Notes: generated by a model not told the origin, from the letters alone. A stretch of 30,009 bases of DNA from CAYLZW01 sp964388085 (GCA_964388085.1 CAYLZW010000038.1:1-30009); one strand, 5' to 3'; numbered from the stretch's first letter, positions 7,396 to 17,071 are shown. Translations and numbers: made by a program.

Positions 7396-10300
7396 GGCCG
7401 AAGAGGCTCACCCTGTCTGCCTTCGGCTCGTTCTCGCGACGAGCGACGGTGGACTTCGAGCGCGTCGGGGACAGCTCGCTGCTGCTCATCCACGGGCAGA
7501 CGGGGGGCGGCAAGACGACGCTGCTCGACGGCATGTGCTTCGCGCTCTACGGCGAGACCTCGGGCGGCGCTCGCACGGCGCGCGAGATGCGCAGCCACCA
7601 CGCGCCCGAGGCCGCGCGCACGGAGGTCAGCTTCGAGTTCTCTGTGCGCGGGCGCGACTACCTCGTGAGGCGCTCCTTCCGCCTCGTAGGGCCGAAGGGG
7701 ACGCCTAAGGGCACCCAAGAGCTGTTGGTCAAGCAGGCGCCCGCCGCCGCGGGCGACGACGAGCGCGACCACGACGCCGCCGGTGACGCGAGCTACACGA
7801 CGGTGGCGACCAAGGTGACGGAGATCGAGCGGCACGTCCACGAGCTGCTCGGGCTCGACGCCACGCAGTTTCGGCAGGTGGTGGTGCTGCCGCAGGGGCG
7901 CTTTCGCGAGCTGCTCGAGGCGAGCTCGCGCGATCGCGAGGCCATCCTCGAGACGCTGTTCGACACCGCGCGCTTTCGGGAGGTGGAGGAGGCGCTCAAG
8001 GCCTCGTCCAGCGACGTGCGCGAGGAGGTGCTGCGGCTCGAGCGCGCGCGCGCGAGCGTGCTCGATCACGCGGGCGCCGACAGCCCCGAGGAGCTCGTGC
8101 GCTCGGCCGAGGAGGCGCGCGGGCGGGCGGCGAAGCTCGCGCAGGACATCGCCGATGGGCGCGCGCTGCTCGGCCAGCGCGAGGCGGCCCTCGTCGAGCT
8201 GCGGGAGCGGAAGGCGCGCTTCGAGGAGCTCGCGCGGGTGCAGCGGGAGCTCGCGGAGCTGTCGCGCTTGGAACCCTCGCACGAGCGACGCGTGGAGCGG
8301 CTCGCGGCCGCGCGGCGCGCAGCGAAGGTGGCCGACGTCGCGCGGCGGCGCCGGGAGGCGCGCGACACCCTCGAGTCGCTCGTGCGCAAGCACGTGCAGG
8401 CCGTCGACGCTGCCGTGACCTGGGCGAGCGCTCGCGAAGAGGCGCGCGCGGCGCTGGCTCGCGAGCAGGCGCGGGAGGCAGAGCGGCGATCCCTCGAGCA
8501 GGAGCGCGCCCGGCTGGCGTCCGCCCTCGAGCGCGCGCGCGCGCTCGAGGACGCGCGAGCCGAGGCGACGGCAGCGGAGGCGGAGCGCGCGGCGCTCGCG
8601 GAACAGAGCGAACAGCTCGAGGCACGACGACGGGCGGCCGCGGACGCGCTCGAGCAAGGGCGCGTGGAGCTGAGCGCGCTGCAGGCGCTGTTTGCGACGA
8701 AGGCCGACGTCCGCGCGCGCGTGGGAGACGCCGAGCGGCGCCTGACGCTCGCGCAGGCGTTCGCTCGCCTGCAGGCAGAGCGGGCGCGGCTCGACGAGAA
8801 GCTGACGTCGGCGCGCGCAGGGGAGGCGCTCGCGCGCGCCGCGCTCGCCGCGGCGGAGGTGACGGCGGCCGACGTGGAGCGGCGCTGGCTCGACGGCGTG
8901 GCGGCGCACCTCGCGGCCCGGCTCGAGGACGGTGACGCGTGCCCGGTGTGCGGTGCCCTGGAGCATCCGGCGCTGCCTCTGTCGTCGTCGTCGTCGTCGC
9001 TGCCGCCGCCGCGCGAGGCCGTGGAGGCCGCGCGCGAGCGGGTACGGACGGCACGCGAGATCGCCGACGAGGCGCGCGAGCGTACGCGCGCGCTCGAGCA
9101 CGAGCGGGCGCGGGCCGACGAGCGGCTCGCGTCCCACGCGGGCGCGCACGAGGACGGCGCGTCGCTCTCGGCGGCCATCGCGGAGGCTCGCGAGGCGCTC
9201 GCGCGCGTGGAGGACGCCGGCGCGCGCGCTCGCTCGCTGGCGGACGCGGTGGCGCGGCGGGAGGCGGCCTTTCGCGCTGCCGAACAGGCGCTGGACGCGC
9301 TCGCGCCGCGCACCGCGCGGGCGGACGCCCGGCTCGCGGCCGCGCACGCCGTCGTCACGGAGCGCGCGCGCGGGCTCTGTGACGACGGGGACGCTCGCGG
9401 GGAGGGGCTCTCGGCGTCGCTGAGCGCGCGTCTCAGCGAGGTGTCGGAGCGCTTGACGACGCTGGCTGCCGCGCGCGCGCGAGCGGAAGACGCCGAGCGC
9501 ACGGCCGCGGCCGAGCTGACGGCCGCGCGCTCGCTGGCGCTGACCCTCGAGGGCGAGCGGGCCGAGCGCGAGGCGGCCTTTCGCGCGCGCGAGCTCGAGC
9601 TGAGGGACGCGCTGGCGGCGGCGGGCTTCGACGACGAGGCCGCGCTCGCGAGCGCGCGGCTCTCGGAGGCGGAGCTGCAGCGCACGGAGGGGCAGGTGCG
9701 GGAGTACGAGGGGCGCTCGCTGTCCGCCCGCGCTCGCGCGCGCGAGCTCGAGGGAGCGCTCGCGGGGCTGCAGCTCGAGGACCCGGGGCCGCTCGAGGCC
9801 GAGGTGCGGCACCGGCGGACCACCCTCGAGGAGCTGCACAAGGAGTCCGGCCTCGTGGAGGGCCGGGTGGCGCTGCTCGAGGGTTTCTGCGAGGAGCTGA
9901 CGGACCTCGAGGAGGCTCTGACGGCCGCGCGGCGACGCTTTGGCGTCGTCGGGCGGCTGGCAGAGGCGGCGCTCGGCGAGCACCCCGGGCGGGTGACGTT
10001 TCAGCGCTGGGTCCTGGGGGCGCTGCTCGACGGCGTGCTCGAGCTCGCCTCCGAGCGGCTGACGGTGATGACGCGCGGTCGCTACACGCTGCACCGCATG
10101 GCAGGGCCGGTCGCTCGCAAGCGCTCTCAGGGGCTCGATCTGGCCGTGCTCGACGCCCACACCGGACGGGAGCGGCCGGTCTCGACGCTGTCGGGGGGGG
10201 AGAGCTTTCTGACGGCGTTGAGCCTCGCGCTCGGGCTCGCCGACGCCGTGCAAGCGCGCGCGGGGGGCGTGCAGCTCGAGGCCATATTCGTCGACGAGGG

Positions 10301-10475
10301 CTTCGGTGGCCTGGACCCTGAGTCGATGGATCTCGCGCTAGACGCTCTCGTGCGGCTGAAGGGGACCGGACGCCTGGTCGGGATCATCTCGCATGTGGCC
10401 GAGCTGCAGGAGCGGATTGATTCGCGCCTCGAGGTCATCCCGACGAGGACCGGCAGCGAGCTAGCGGTGGCTTGA
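7392..10475 (+). CDS. sbcC: Exonuclease SbcCD, ATPase subunit C
   Basis: This 1027-residue SMC/Rad50-like ATPase forms a complex with SbcD. The N-terminal ATPase half carries Walker A GQTGGGKTT (35-43) and a Q-loop region near FRQVVVLPQGRF. Long Ala/Arg/Glu-rich coiled coils flank a zinc hook, Cys517-Pro-Val-Cys520, which should join two molecules through zinc. The C-terminal half has the ABC signature LSGGES (933-938) and Walker B IFVDEGFGGLD. The start is GTG, overlapping the sbcD stop by four bases. Two local oddities: a run of serines encoded by tandem TCG codons follows the hook (around 8980-9000), and a G8 tract encodes the signature glycines (10193-10200). Confidence 0.95.
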   Translation: MRPKRLTLSAFGSFSRRATVDFERVGDSSLLLIHGQTGGGKTTLLDGMCFALYGETSGGARTAREMRSHHAPEAARTEVSFEFSVRGRDYLVRRSFRLVGPKGTPKGTQELLVKQAPAAAGDDERDHDAAGDASYTTVATKVTEIERHVHELLGLDATQFRQVVVLPQGRFRELLEASSRDREAILETLFDTARFREVEEALKASSSDVREEVLRLERARASVLDHAGADSPEELVRSAEEARGRAAKLAQDIADGRALLGQREAALVELRERKARFEELARVQRELAELSRLEPSHERRVERLAAARRAAKVADVARRRREARDTLESLVRKHVQAVDAAVTWASAREEARAALAREQAREAERRSLEQERARLASALERARALEDARAEATAAEAERAALAEQSEQLEARRRAAADALEQGRVELSALQALFATKADVRARVGDAERRLTLAQAFARLQAERARLDEKLTSARAGEALARAALAAAEVTAADVERRWLDGVAAHLAARLEDGDACPVCGALEHPALPLSSSSSSLPPPREAVEAARERVRTAREIADEARERTRALEHERARADERLASHAGAHEDGASLSAAIAEAREALARVEDAGARARSLADAVARREAAFRAAEQALDALAPRTARADARLAAAHAVVTERARGLCDDGDARGEGLSASLSARLSEVSERLTTLAAARARAEDAERTAAAELTAARSLALTLEGERAEREAAFRARELELRDALAAAGFDDEAALASARLSEAELQRTEGQVREYEGRSLSARARARELEGALAGLQLEDPGPLEAEVRHRRTTLEELHKESGLVEGRVALLEGFCEELTDLEEALTAARRRFGVVGRLAEAALGEHPGRVTFQRWVLGALLDGVLELASERLTVMTRGRYTLHRMAGPVARKRSQGLDLAVLDAHTGRERPVSTLSGGESFLTALSLALGLADAVQARAGGVQLEAIFVDEGFGGLDPESMDLALDALVRLKGTGRLVGIISHVAELQERIDSRLEVIPTRTGSELAVA

Positions 10476-10494
10476 GCTCCCGTGCCGCAAGGTC

Positions 10495-10544
10495 GTCGCC
10501 GTCGCCGTCGCCGTCGCCGTCAGCCGTGTCCGTCAGCCGTGTCC
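10495..10544. repeat. Short tandem repeats (GTCGCC x4, then 13-mer x2)
   Basis: GTCGCC occurs four times in tandem at 10495-10518. It is followed by two perfect copies of GTCAGCCGTGTCC at 10519-10531 and 10532-10544. The array lies between the convergent sbcC and VOC genes and is not coding. A related motif set recurs at 18636-18674. Confidence 0.85.
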
Positions 10545-10655
10545 GTCGCCGTCATCGTGCTGCGTAGCCGAAAGTCACCACCGCTGCCCCGTCGTGCAGA
10601 GACTCTCGAAGGCATCATCAACGCCCCCCGCAGCGAAGGCCCGACAACCCACCCG

Positions 10656-11066
10656 TCAGTCCGCCACCCACGGGTAATGACTCAGCGCGACCCGGTTCCC
10701 CTCCGGATCGCGCGCATAGCTCGTAAACGCCGTGCGCTCCTCGACAGCGGCCCCGGCGCGCTCGAGCGCGGCCTCGAGCTCCAGCCGCTCGGCCGGCGTG
10801 CTCGAGAGCGCCAGCAAGAACGGCCCCGCCCCGACCCCATCCACCCGCCGGGGCGCCTCGTCGGTACGCTCGACCATCAACAGCGCGTCCTCCCCGAGCG
10901 CGAGCCAGATCGAGCGCAACCGTCCGCGCTCGTCGTTGTGACGCGCGCGTTCGGGGAGGCCGAGCACGTCCCGGTAGAACGCGCTGACCCGCTCGACGTC
11001 GCGGGCGCCGAGCGCGACGTGGTGCAGGCGTCGGGGGCCGGACGACGGGGACGGCATGTTCGCCAT
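10656..11066 (-). CDS. VOC (glyoxalase/bleomycin-resistance fold) protein
   Basis: The 136-residue product matches a single vicinal-oxygen-chelate unit pair. It has LHHVALGARDVERVSAFYRD at about 14-33, the usual first beta strand and helix with a candidate metal-binding His, and a C-terminal YARDPEGNRVALSHYP segment with a candidate Glu ligand. Members are metal-dependent lyases, isomerases, dioxygenases or binding proteins, and the substrate cannot be predicted here. AAAGGA lies upstream of the ATG at 11066; an internal ATG at residue 4 is possible. The gene is divergent from the giant TPR gene with only 41 bases between the starts, so promoters probably overlap. Confidence 0.85.
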   Translation of the reverse strand: MANMPSPSSGPRRLHHVALGARDVERVSAFYRDVLGLPERARHNDERGRLRSIWLALGEDALLMVERTDEAPRRVDGVGAGPFLLALSSTPAERLELEAALERAGAAVEERTAFTSYARDPEGNRVALSHYPWVAD

Positions 11067-11107
11067 GGGGGTCCTTTAGGCGCCGCCGCTCTGGTAGCGT
11101 CGCGCCG

Positions 11108-14100
11108 ATGTCTGCTACCGAAGCCTACCTGGCGGCGCTCGACGGCGGCGACGACCGCGCGTTGCTCGAGGCCGAAGAGAAGCTGAAGCGGGAGCAGGGC
11201 GGCGGGGCGCTCGTGCGCTGTCTGGAGTCCTGGCTCGAGCACAAGCGCGGCGGCGGCGCGGACGTGGCCGTCGTCGAGCGCCGGCTGGCGGATCTCCTCG
11301 AGGACGTGGCGAAGAGCCGCACGGCGGACGACGCGGCGGCGGCGGCGGCGCGCGCCGCGGTCCTGCGCGCGGGCCTGTCCGACGAGGGCGGCGCGGACCG
11401 CGCCGCGGCGCTCGCGTTGGCGCTCGCGGTGGCGGACCAGAGCGCGCTCGACGAGCTGGTCGAGGGGCTCGGCGGCCGGGCGACGGTGTCGACCCGGGTC
11501 TCACGGCGCCTCAAGGACAAGGAGCTGAAGGCCGACCCGGCCGCGACCGCCGCCCTGCGCCGGGTGCTCGCGCGCCTGGCGGAGCTCGACGGTGACAAGG
11601 AGCGCGCCTTCCTCGAGATGCTGCGCGCGGTGCGCAAGGCGCCGCAGGAGCCGCTGTACGTCGACGAGGTGTTCCGCCTCTGTCTGGCCGCCGAGAAGCA
11701 CCAGGAGCTCACGGTGGTGCTCTGTGAGCTCGCCGAGGCCGGGGACCTGAGCGCGCGCCACCGCGCGACGCTGTGGAACAAGGTCGGTCATCTGCGCGAA
11801 CGCGAGCTCGACGACGAGGCTGGCGCGCTGAGCGCGTACCGTCGCTCGCTGGCGCTGTTTCCCGAGAGCAAGGGCGCGCAGCGCCACGTCGAGCGGCTCT
11901 CCCGCAAGCTCGCTCCCGCGGACGCCATCGAGCCGGCGGAGCCGAAGCCGGAGCCGGAGCCTGAGCCGAAGCCGGAGCCGGAGCCGGAGCAGGAGATCGA
12001 CGACGCCTACGTGCTCGAGTCGCGAGAGGAGCCCGCACCCTCCGGGTCGACTGGACCGCCGCCGCCGCCGCCCGACGCGGATGATAACGACGATTCTGAG
12101 ATTGTAGAAGTGGAGCGACACGAGCCGATCTCGGCCGACGCGCCGGAGGGCAGCACGCACAGCGCGCGCGCCGCCGGCCTGACCCTCGGCACGCAGGATC
12201 CGACGCAGCAGGACATGTCGTCGCCGCCGGTGGACGAGGTCCCGACCAAAGAGGCCGCGCCACCGCCGAGCGCGCGGACGGTGTTGGAGGATCCGGAAGC
12301 GGCCTCCGAGCGGCCCTCCCTGTACTCCACGCCTCCTCCGCTCCCCGATGACGATGACGATGACGACGTCGACGTTGACGACGACGGCGACAACGACGGC
12401 CACAACGCAACCTGGGCGGCCGGCGACGATCGCCACTCCCCTGTCGGGGACGAGGAAGAGGAGGCGGGGACCGAGAAGAGCCGCCCCGGCGCCGAAGACG
12501 TGAGCACGGCGCTCGAGGTCCCGCGGGCGGCGGCGACGACGCTGGCCGAGGCGGACCTCTCCGACTCCGCGCCGAGCGCGGAGCCGTCGCTGCCCTCGGT
12601 GTCGTCGGGCTCGCCGCTGACCTTGTCTCCGACGTCGTCATCGCCGGCGATCGTCGACGGGGCGACGAGCAAGGGCGGCCCGAAGAAGCGGAGCAAGAAG
12701 GAGAAGCGCAAGAAGGGCAAGAAGAAGGAGAAGCGGGACCGGAAGGAGGCGGCCAGCACGCGCAGCGACGAAGCACACCCGAGCGTCGCCGGCCCGACGG
12801 ACACGGCCAGCGCACCCGGCGTGTCGGACGCGCCCGCGAGCCTCTACGTCGAGCCGCCAGGGGACGAAGCCGAGCCCGACGAGCTGGTGGTGGCTCCGTC
12901 GAGCGAGGGCGCCTCCATCGCGCTCGCCGCAGCTTCTCCGGCGACGACGACGCCCGCGGGCCTCGAGCTCCCGCCCGCCACCTTCGCCGAGGAGAGCGCG
13001 AGCGCCGCACATGCGGATCGCACGGAGCAGGGCGCCGGCGCCCGCAACATCTTCGCCGACGCCGACTCCCTCCTCGAGGGGGACGACGCGCTCTCGTGTG
13101 TCGACGTGGCTCGCGAGCTGCTCGAGCACCCGAACAAGGGCTCGCTGGTCGCGCGGCTCGCCGCCCGCGCGCTCCTGCTGACGCCGCCGGGCGGCGAGCC
13201 CATCGAAGAGGCCATCGATCTCTTCGTCGAGGAGGCGCCGAGCAACGCCGCGCTCGCGGTCAGCCTGGCCGAGGCGCTCTGGGATCGCTTCGACGACGAG
13301 GTACGCCAGCGCGCGCTGCCCGTGTGGGTCGCCGCCGCGCGCGCGGCCGGGGACGACGTCGCTCGCGCGCGCGCGTTCCTCGAGCCCTTCGCCGCCGGGG
13401 ACGCGCCGCACGGCATGGCCTTCCGCCAGCTCGATCAGAGCCTCGCCGCGCAGCGCGACATCGCGGGCCGCGACGCCCTCTGGGCGCGCGCGTTCGCTGC
13501 CGTCGCCGGCGACGACGAGCGGCGCCGCCGCGCCATCCTCGTCGGACACATCCGCCTGCTGAGCGACGCCGAGCGCCACGCGGACACCCTGCCGCTGTAC
13601 GAGAAGCTCGTCATCGAGGTGGCGCCGGCCGACGAGGTGCTGCGCGAGCGCGCCTTGGCGGCCTTCGAGCGGCACGGCGACGACGAGCGCCGCGATCGCT
13701 TCCTCGAGCGCGTGGCCGCGAGCGTGGAGGGTCCGCAGGCCATCGCGCTGCTCCGGCGGCTGCTGCAGCAGCGTCGAGCCGCCGCCGACGTCGCGGCCGC
13801 CGAGCGCGCCGCGCGCCTGCTGCTCACTCGGAACCCGGGCGATCCCGAGGCCGTCGACGCGCTCTGCGAGCTGCTCGCCTCGCACGGCCAGCGCGGCGAG
13901 GAGCGCGCCGAGCTGCTGCGCCTGCGCTTCGATCTCGCGCGCAGGCGACGTGACCCGCGCGCCCTGCCGCGCGCGGCCCGCGAGCTCGCCGAGCAGCTCA
14001 CGTCGCTGGCGCGTCGAGCGGACGGGCTCGACGTCATGCGCACGGCGCTGCTCGAGATGCCCGACGACGAGGGCATGTTCGCCGACGTCAGCGAGCGCCT

Positions 14101-17038
14101 CAGCGGGGACGGCCGCGACGCCGATCTCGTGAAGCTCATCGAAGACCTCGTCGACAGGACGCGCGAGCCGAGGCGCAAGGTCGCGCTGCTCTTGAAGGGC
14201 GTCGAGGTCTCGCGCGTCCGGCTCAAGAAGCTCTCTCGCGCGCAGGAGCTCGTCGAACGCGCGCTGGAGATCTCACCCGACAACGTGAGCGCGCTGCTCG
14301 CGCGCGCCGACATCGCGCAAGATCTCGGCGACGCGGGCGGAGCGCTCGCGCCGCTCGAGCGCCTGGCGGCGAAGCTGGAGGATCCGGCGGAGCGCGCGCG
14401 CGTGCACTACCGCATCGGCCGCCTACTCGAAGAGCACCTTCTGCGGCCAGACGACGCCCAGCGTCGCTATCGCGCGGCCGTCGAGGGCAGCCCCGGGCGG
14501 CGGGACGCCTGGGAGGCGCTGCTCGGTCTCGCCGAAAAGAGCCGGAACCGAGACGACCAGGTCGAGGCGCTGCACGGCATCGCCCGGCTCGCCGACGCGG
14601 AAGAGCGGGCCGCCCTCTACAAGCGCATCGCCCTCCTCGAGCGCGATGAGCGCGTCGACGTGCAGGCGGCGGAGCGCGCGCTCTTGCTGGCGCTCGAGGC
14701 CTCGCCGAGCGACCAGGAGGCCTTCGACGCGCTCTTGCACCTCGTGGTCGCGCGCATCACCGGCGAGCACGATCTCGACGCCGCGCTCAGCGCGCCGTGG
14801 CCGGAGGTGCTGGTCGCGCTCGAGGACGTGCTCGAGGGGGTCGTCAGCGGCTCCCGGAAGCACCGCCTGTCCCTGCCGCCGCGCGTGCGGCGCCTCTACG
14901 CGCTCTCGCTCGGCCGCCAGGGCGAGCTCGAGCAGGCGAGGACGGAGCTCGACGCGCTCTTGAAGGAGGCGCCCACGGACCTGGCCACGTTGACCGCCTA
15001 CGCCGGGATGCTCGAGGAGCGCGCTCGTTCCGACCCGGACGCGAGCGCGCGCCGCAAGAAGCTGCTCGAGACCGCCCTCCTGCATCACGCGCCCGACCTC
15101 GACGATGAGCAACAGGTCCGCCTGTGGGGAGACGTCGGTGCGCTGCGCTGGTTCGCCGACGAGCGCGAGAGCGCGCGCAAGGCGCTGCGGCAGGCCGTCG
15201 GCTTCGCCGTCGAGAAGGAACAGCAGCTTGCGCTCTCGGACGGCGCCCTCGAAGCGGCCGTGTCGGCGCTCAAGAGCGATCACGGGAAGGACCGTGACGC
15301 GCGCGTCCTCGTCGTGGCGCTGCGCCTGCTCGCCGCGCGCTGGGGAGGGCCCGAGGGCCTCGAGCTGCTGCTCGACGCCGCGCGCGTCGCCGGCGAGGAG
15401 CTGCAGGACCCGCGGCTCACGCGCGAGGTGCTGCTCGAGGCCATCGCGCTCGATCCCGACGCGCGCGCGCCGAAGAAGGCGCTGCTCGACCTCGACGTGC
15501 AGGAGGGCAACTCGGCGAGCGCGCTCAAGACCACGCTCGAGCTGCTCGACAAGGAGCGCGACGACAAGCGGCGCGCGGCGCTGCAGGCGCAGCTCGCTGA
15601 GCTGTACAAGAGCGAAGGGAAGCTCGACGCGGCCTCGGAGGCGCTCAAGCGCGCGCTCAAGCTCGATCCGCAGAGCCGCGCCATCGTCGACGCTGCCGAG
15701 GCGTTCTTCGATGAGAAGAAGGACGCCGAGGGCCTCGCGTCCCTCTACGCCGCGCAGCTCAAGAGCATGTCGAAGGACGACGTCAACGGCCGCGTGACGC
15801 TGCTCGAGCGGCTGGCCCAGGTGCGTCGCTATGACCTGCGCGATCTGGCCGGCGCCGTCGAGGCGCTCGAGGCCATCACCGCGCTCGATCCCGAGGCCAC
15901 CAAACCGCGCGAGGACGCCGCGCGGCTGTACACCGAGCTCGGACAGTGGCGCGAGGCCGCCGCCGCGTGGCGCGGGGTGCTCGAGCGCGATCCGCTCGCG
16001 GTCGAGGGCTGGCGGAGCCTGTTCTCGCTCTACGCGCGCACCAAGCAGGTGGACGAGGCCTTCTCCGTCGCTGCCTCCATGGTCGCCGTCGAGATCGCCG
16101 ACGAGGAGACCGCGCGCACCGTGCGCGCCGTGCGGCCGCCGTTCCCGCGTTGGCCGCGCGCACCGAAAGATCCCGCGCGGCTCAAGCGCCGCCTCGGTCA
16201 TCCGCTCGAGGCCACGCCGCTGCGCATGGTGCTCGACATGGTGGGGTTGCAGGCGCACCGCTTGTTCGCGCGGCCGCTGAAAGAGTTCGGCGTCAGCAAG
16301 CGCGAGCGGCTCGCCGAGCGGCAGGTGCCGCCGAGCGTCATGCTCGCCATCCGCACCGCGCGCGAGATCGTCGGTCTGCACGACGTGCCGCCGCTGTATC
16401 GCGTCAGCGCCGCCGCGCCCGCCGAGAAGACGCCGCCCTTCGCGCTGCTGCCGGCGCCCGCGCCGGGCCTCGTCATCTCCGACGACGCGCTCGCGGGCGG
16501 CATGACCCCGGAGCGCGCGTTCGCTCTCGGCCGCGCCATGGCGTGGCTGATGCCGCACGCGATCCTGGCGGGCACGTTGCCGCCGCCGCAGCTCAAGGAG
16601 GTGCTCGACGCGCTCGTCGTGCGCTTCATCTCCGGCGCCGAGGTCGAGGGGGACGTCAGGCGCCTCGAGCACCTCGGCCACCAGATCGAGGCGGAGGTGT
16701 TTCGCGGGCTGCCGGGTCCGCGCGCGGAGTCCTTGCGTCGGGGGTTGCTGGCGGCGTTGCGCGACTACGTACACGCGCGCGACCAGGTGCACCTCGCCGA
16801 CTGGATGGCGGGCGTGAACTACACCGCCGACCGCCTCGGCTTTTTGCTGGCGGGGGACCTCACGCCGTCGGTGCGCGTCATCAAGGCCTCCGCCGCGAGC
16901 GGCCAGCAGCTCGGTGCGCGGCTGGCCATCAAGGAGCTCGTGCTCTTCTCCGTGAGCGCGCCGTACCTCACGCTGCGCAGAGAGCTTGGCCTCGCGCTCC
17001 CCGACGGCGCCGCGCGCCCCGTGCTCGAGCTCGTGTGA
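11108..17038 (+). CDS. Giant TPR protein with charged disordered insert
   Basis: This 1976-residue protein has three parts. Residues 1-270 are helical and look like divergent TPR repeats. Residues about 274-640 are low complexity: a Pro-Glu-Lys repeat, a Pro run, an Asp run (414-420) followed by a DxDxDG-like loop (422-430), Ser/Pro-rich stretches, and a strongly basic Lys/Arg block near 521-545. Residues 644-1675 are long helical repeats with clear TPR-like units, for example ALEISPDNVSALLARADIA. The final 300 residues form a separate domain I cannot name; it includes ALGRAMAWLMPHAIL and may be a degenerate zincin-type fold (weak inference). There is no signal peptide, which suggests a cytoplasmic scaffold. 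No strong ribosome binding site precedes the ATG. Confidence 0.85.
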   Translation: MSATEAYLAALDGGDDRALLEAEEKLKREQGGGALVRCLESWLEHKRGGGADVAVVERRLADLLEDVAKSRTADDAAAAAARAAVLRAGLSDEGGADRAAALALALAVADQSALDELVEGLGGRATVSTRVSRRLKDKELKADPAATAALRRVLARLAELDGDKERAFLEMLRAVRKAPQEPLYVDEVFRLCLAAEKHQELTVVLCELAEAGDLSARHRATLWNKVGHLRERELDDEAGALSAYRRSLALFPESKGAQRHVERLSRKLAPADAIEPAEPKPEPEPEPKPEPEPEQEIDDAYVLESREEPAPSGSTGPPPPPPDADDNDDSEIVEVERHEPISADAPEGSTHSARAAGLTLGTQDPTQQDMSSPPVDEVPTKEAAPPPSARTVLEDPEAASERPSLYSTPPPLPDDDDDDDVDVDDDGDNDGHNATWAAGDDRHSPVGDEEEEAGTEKSRPGAEDVSTALEVPRAAATTLAEADLSDSAPSAEPSLPSVSSGSPLTLSPTSSSPAIVDGATSKGGPKKRSKKEKRKKGKKKEKRDRKEAASTRSDEAHPSVAGPTDTASAPGVSDAPASLYVEPPGDEAEPDELVVAPSSEGASIALAAASPATTTPAGLELPPATFAEESASAAHADRTEQGAGARNIFADADSLLEGDDALSCVDVARELLEHPNKGSLVARLAARALLLTPPGGEPIEEAIDLFVEEAPSNAALAVSLAEALWDRFDDEVRQRALPVWVAAARAAGDDVARARAFLEPFAAGDAPHGMAFRQLDQSLAAQRDIAGRDALWARAFAAVAGDDERRRRAILVGHIRLLSDAERHADTLPLYEKLVIEVAPADEVLRERALAAFERHGDDERRDRFLERVAASVEGPQAIALLRRLLQQRRAAADVAAAERAARLLLTRNPGDPEAVDALCELLASHGQRGEERAELLRLRFDLARRRRDPRALPRAARELAEQLTSLARRADGLDVMRTALLEMPDDEGMFADVSERLSGDGRDADLVKLIEDLVDRTREPRRKVALLLKGVEVSRVRLKKLSRAQELVERALEISPDNVSALLARADIAQDLGDAGGALAPLERLAAKLEDPAERARVHYRIGRLLEEHLLRPDDAQRRYRAAVEGSPGRRDAWEALLGLAEKSRNRDDQVEALHGIARLADAEERAALYKRIALLERDERVDVQAAERALLLALEASPSDQEAFDALLHLVVARITGEHDLDAALSAPWPEVLVALEDVLEGVVSGSRKHRLSLPPRVRRLYALSLGRQGELEQARTELDALLKEAPTDLATLTAYAGMLEERARSDPDASARRKKLLETALLHHAPDLDDEQQVRLWGDVGALRWFADERESARKALRQAVGFAVEKEQQLALSDGALEAAVSALKSDHGKDRDARVLVVALRLLAARWGGPEGLELLLDAARVAGEELQDPRLTREVLLEAIALDPDARAPKKALLDLDVQEGNSASALKTTLELLDKERDDKRRAALQAQLAELYKSEGKLDAASEALKRALKLDPQSRAIVDAAEAFFDEKKDAEGLASLYAAQLKSMSKDDVNGRVTLLERLAQVRRYDLRDLAGAVEALEAITALDPEATKPREDAARLYTELGQWREAAAAWRGVLERDPLAVEGWRSLFSLYARTKQVDEAFSVAASMVAVEIADEETARTVRAVRPPFPRWPRAPKDPARLKRRLGHPLEATPLRMVLDMVGLQAHRLFARPLKEFGVSKRERLAERQVPPSVMLAIRTAREIVGLHDVPPLYRVSAAAPAEKTPPFALLPAPAPGLVISDDALAGGMTPERAFALGRAMAWLMPHAILAGTLPPPQLKEVLDALVVRFISGAEVEGDVRRLEHLGHQIEAEVFRGLPGPRAESLRRGLLAALRDYVHARDQVHLADWMAGVNYTADRLGFLLAGDLTPSVRVIKASAASGQQLGARLAIKELVLFSVSAPYLTLRRELGLALPDGAARPVLELV

Positions 17039-17071
17039 GCGGTCCGCCGCGGGGACCGGCGCTCAAAGAGA

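Noticed and set aside
7116..10253. A 1045-residue minus-strand open frame opposite sbcC
   Set aside because: It is rich in Arg, Leu and Ala with no domain, and is antisense to a gene with full SbcC motifs. Long antisense frames are expected at this GC content.
14423..16792. A 789-residue minus-strand open frame opposite the TPR gene
   Set aside because: No recognisable domain and a skewed composition, while the plus strand gives regular TPR-like helices.
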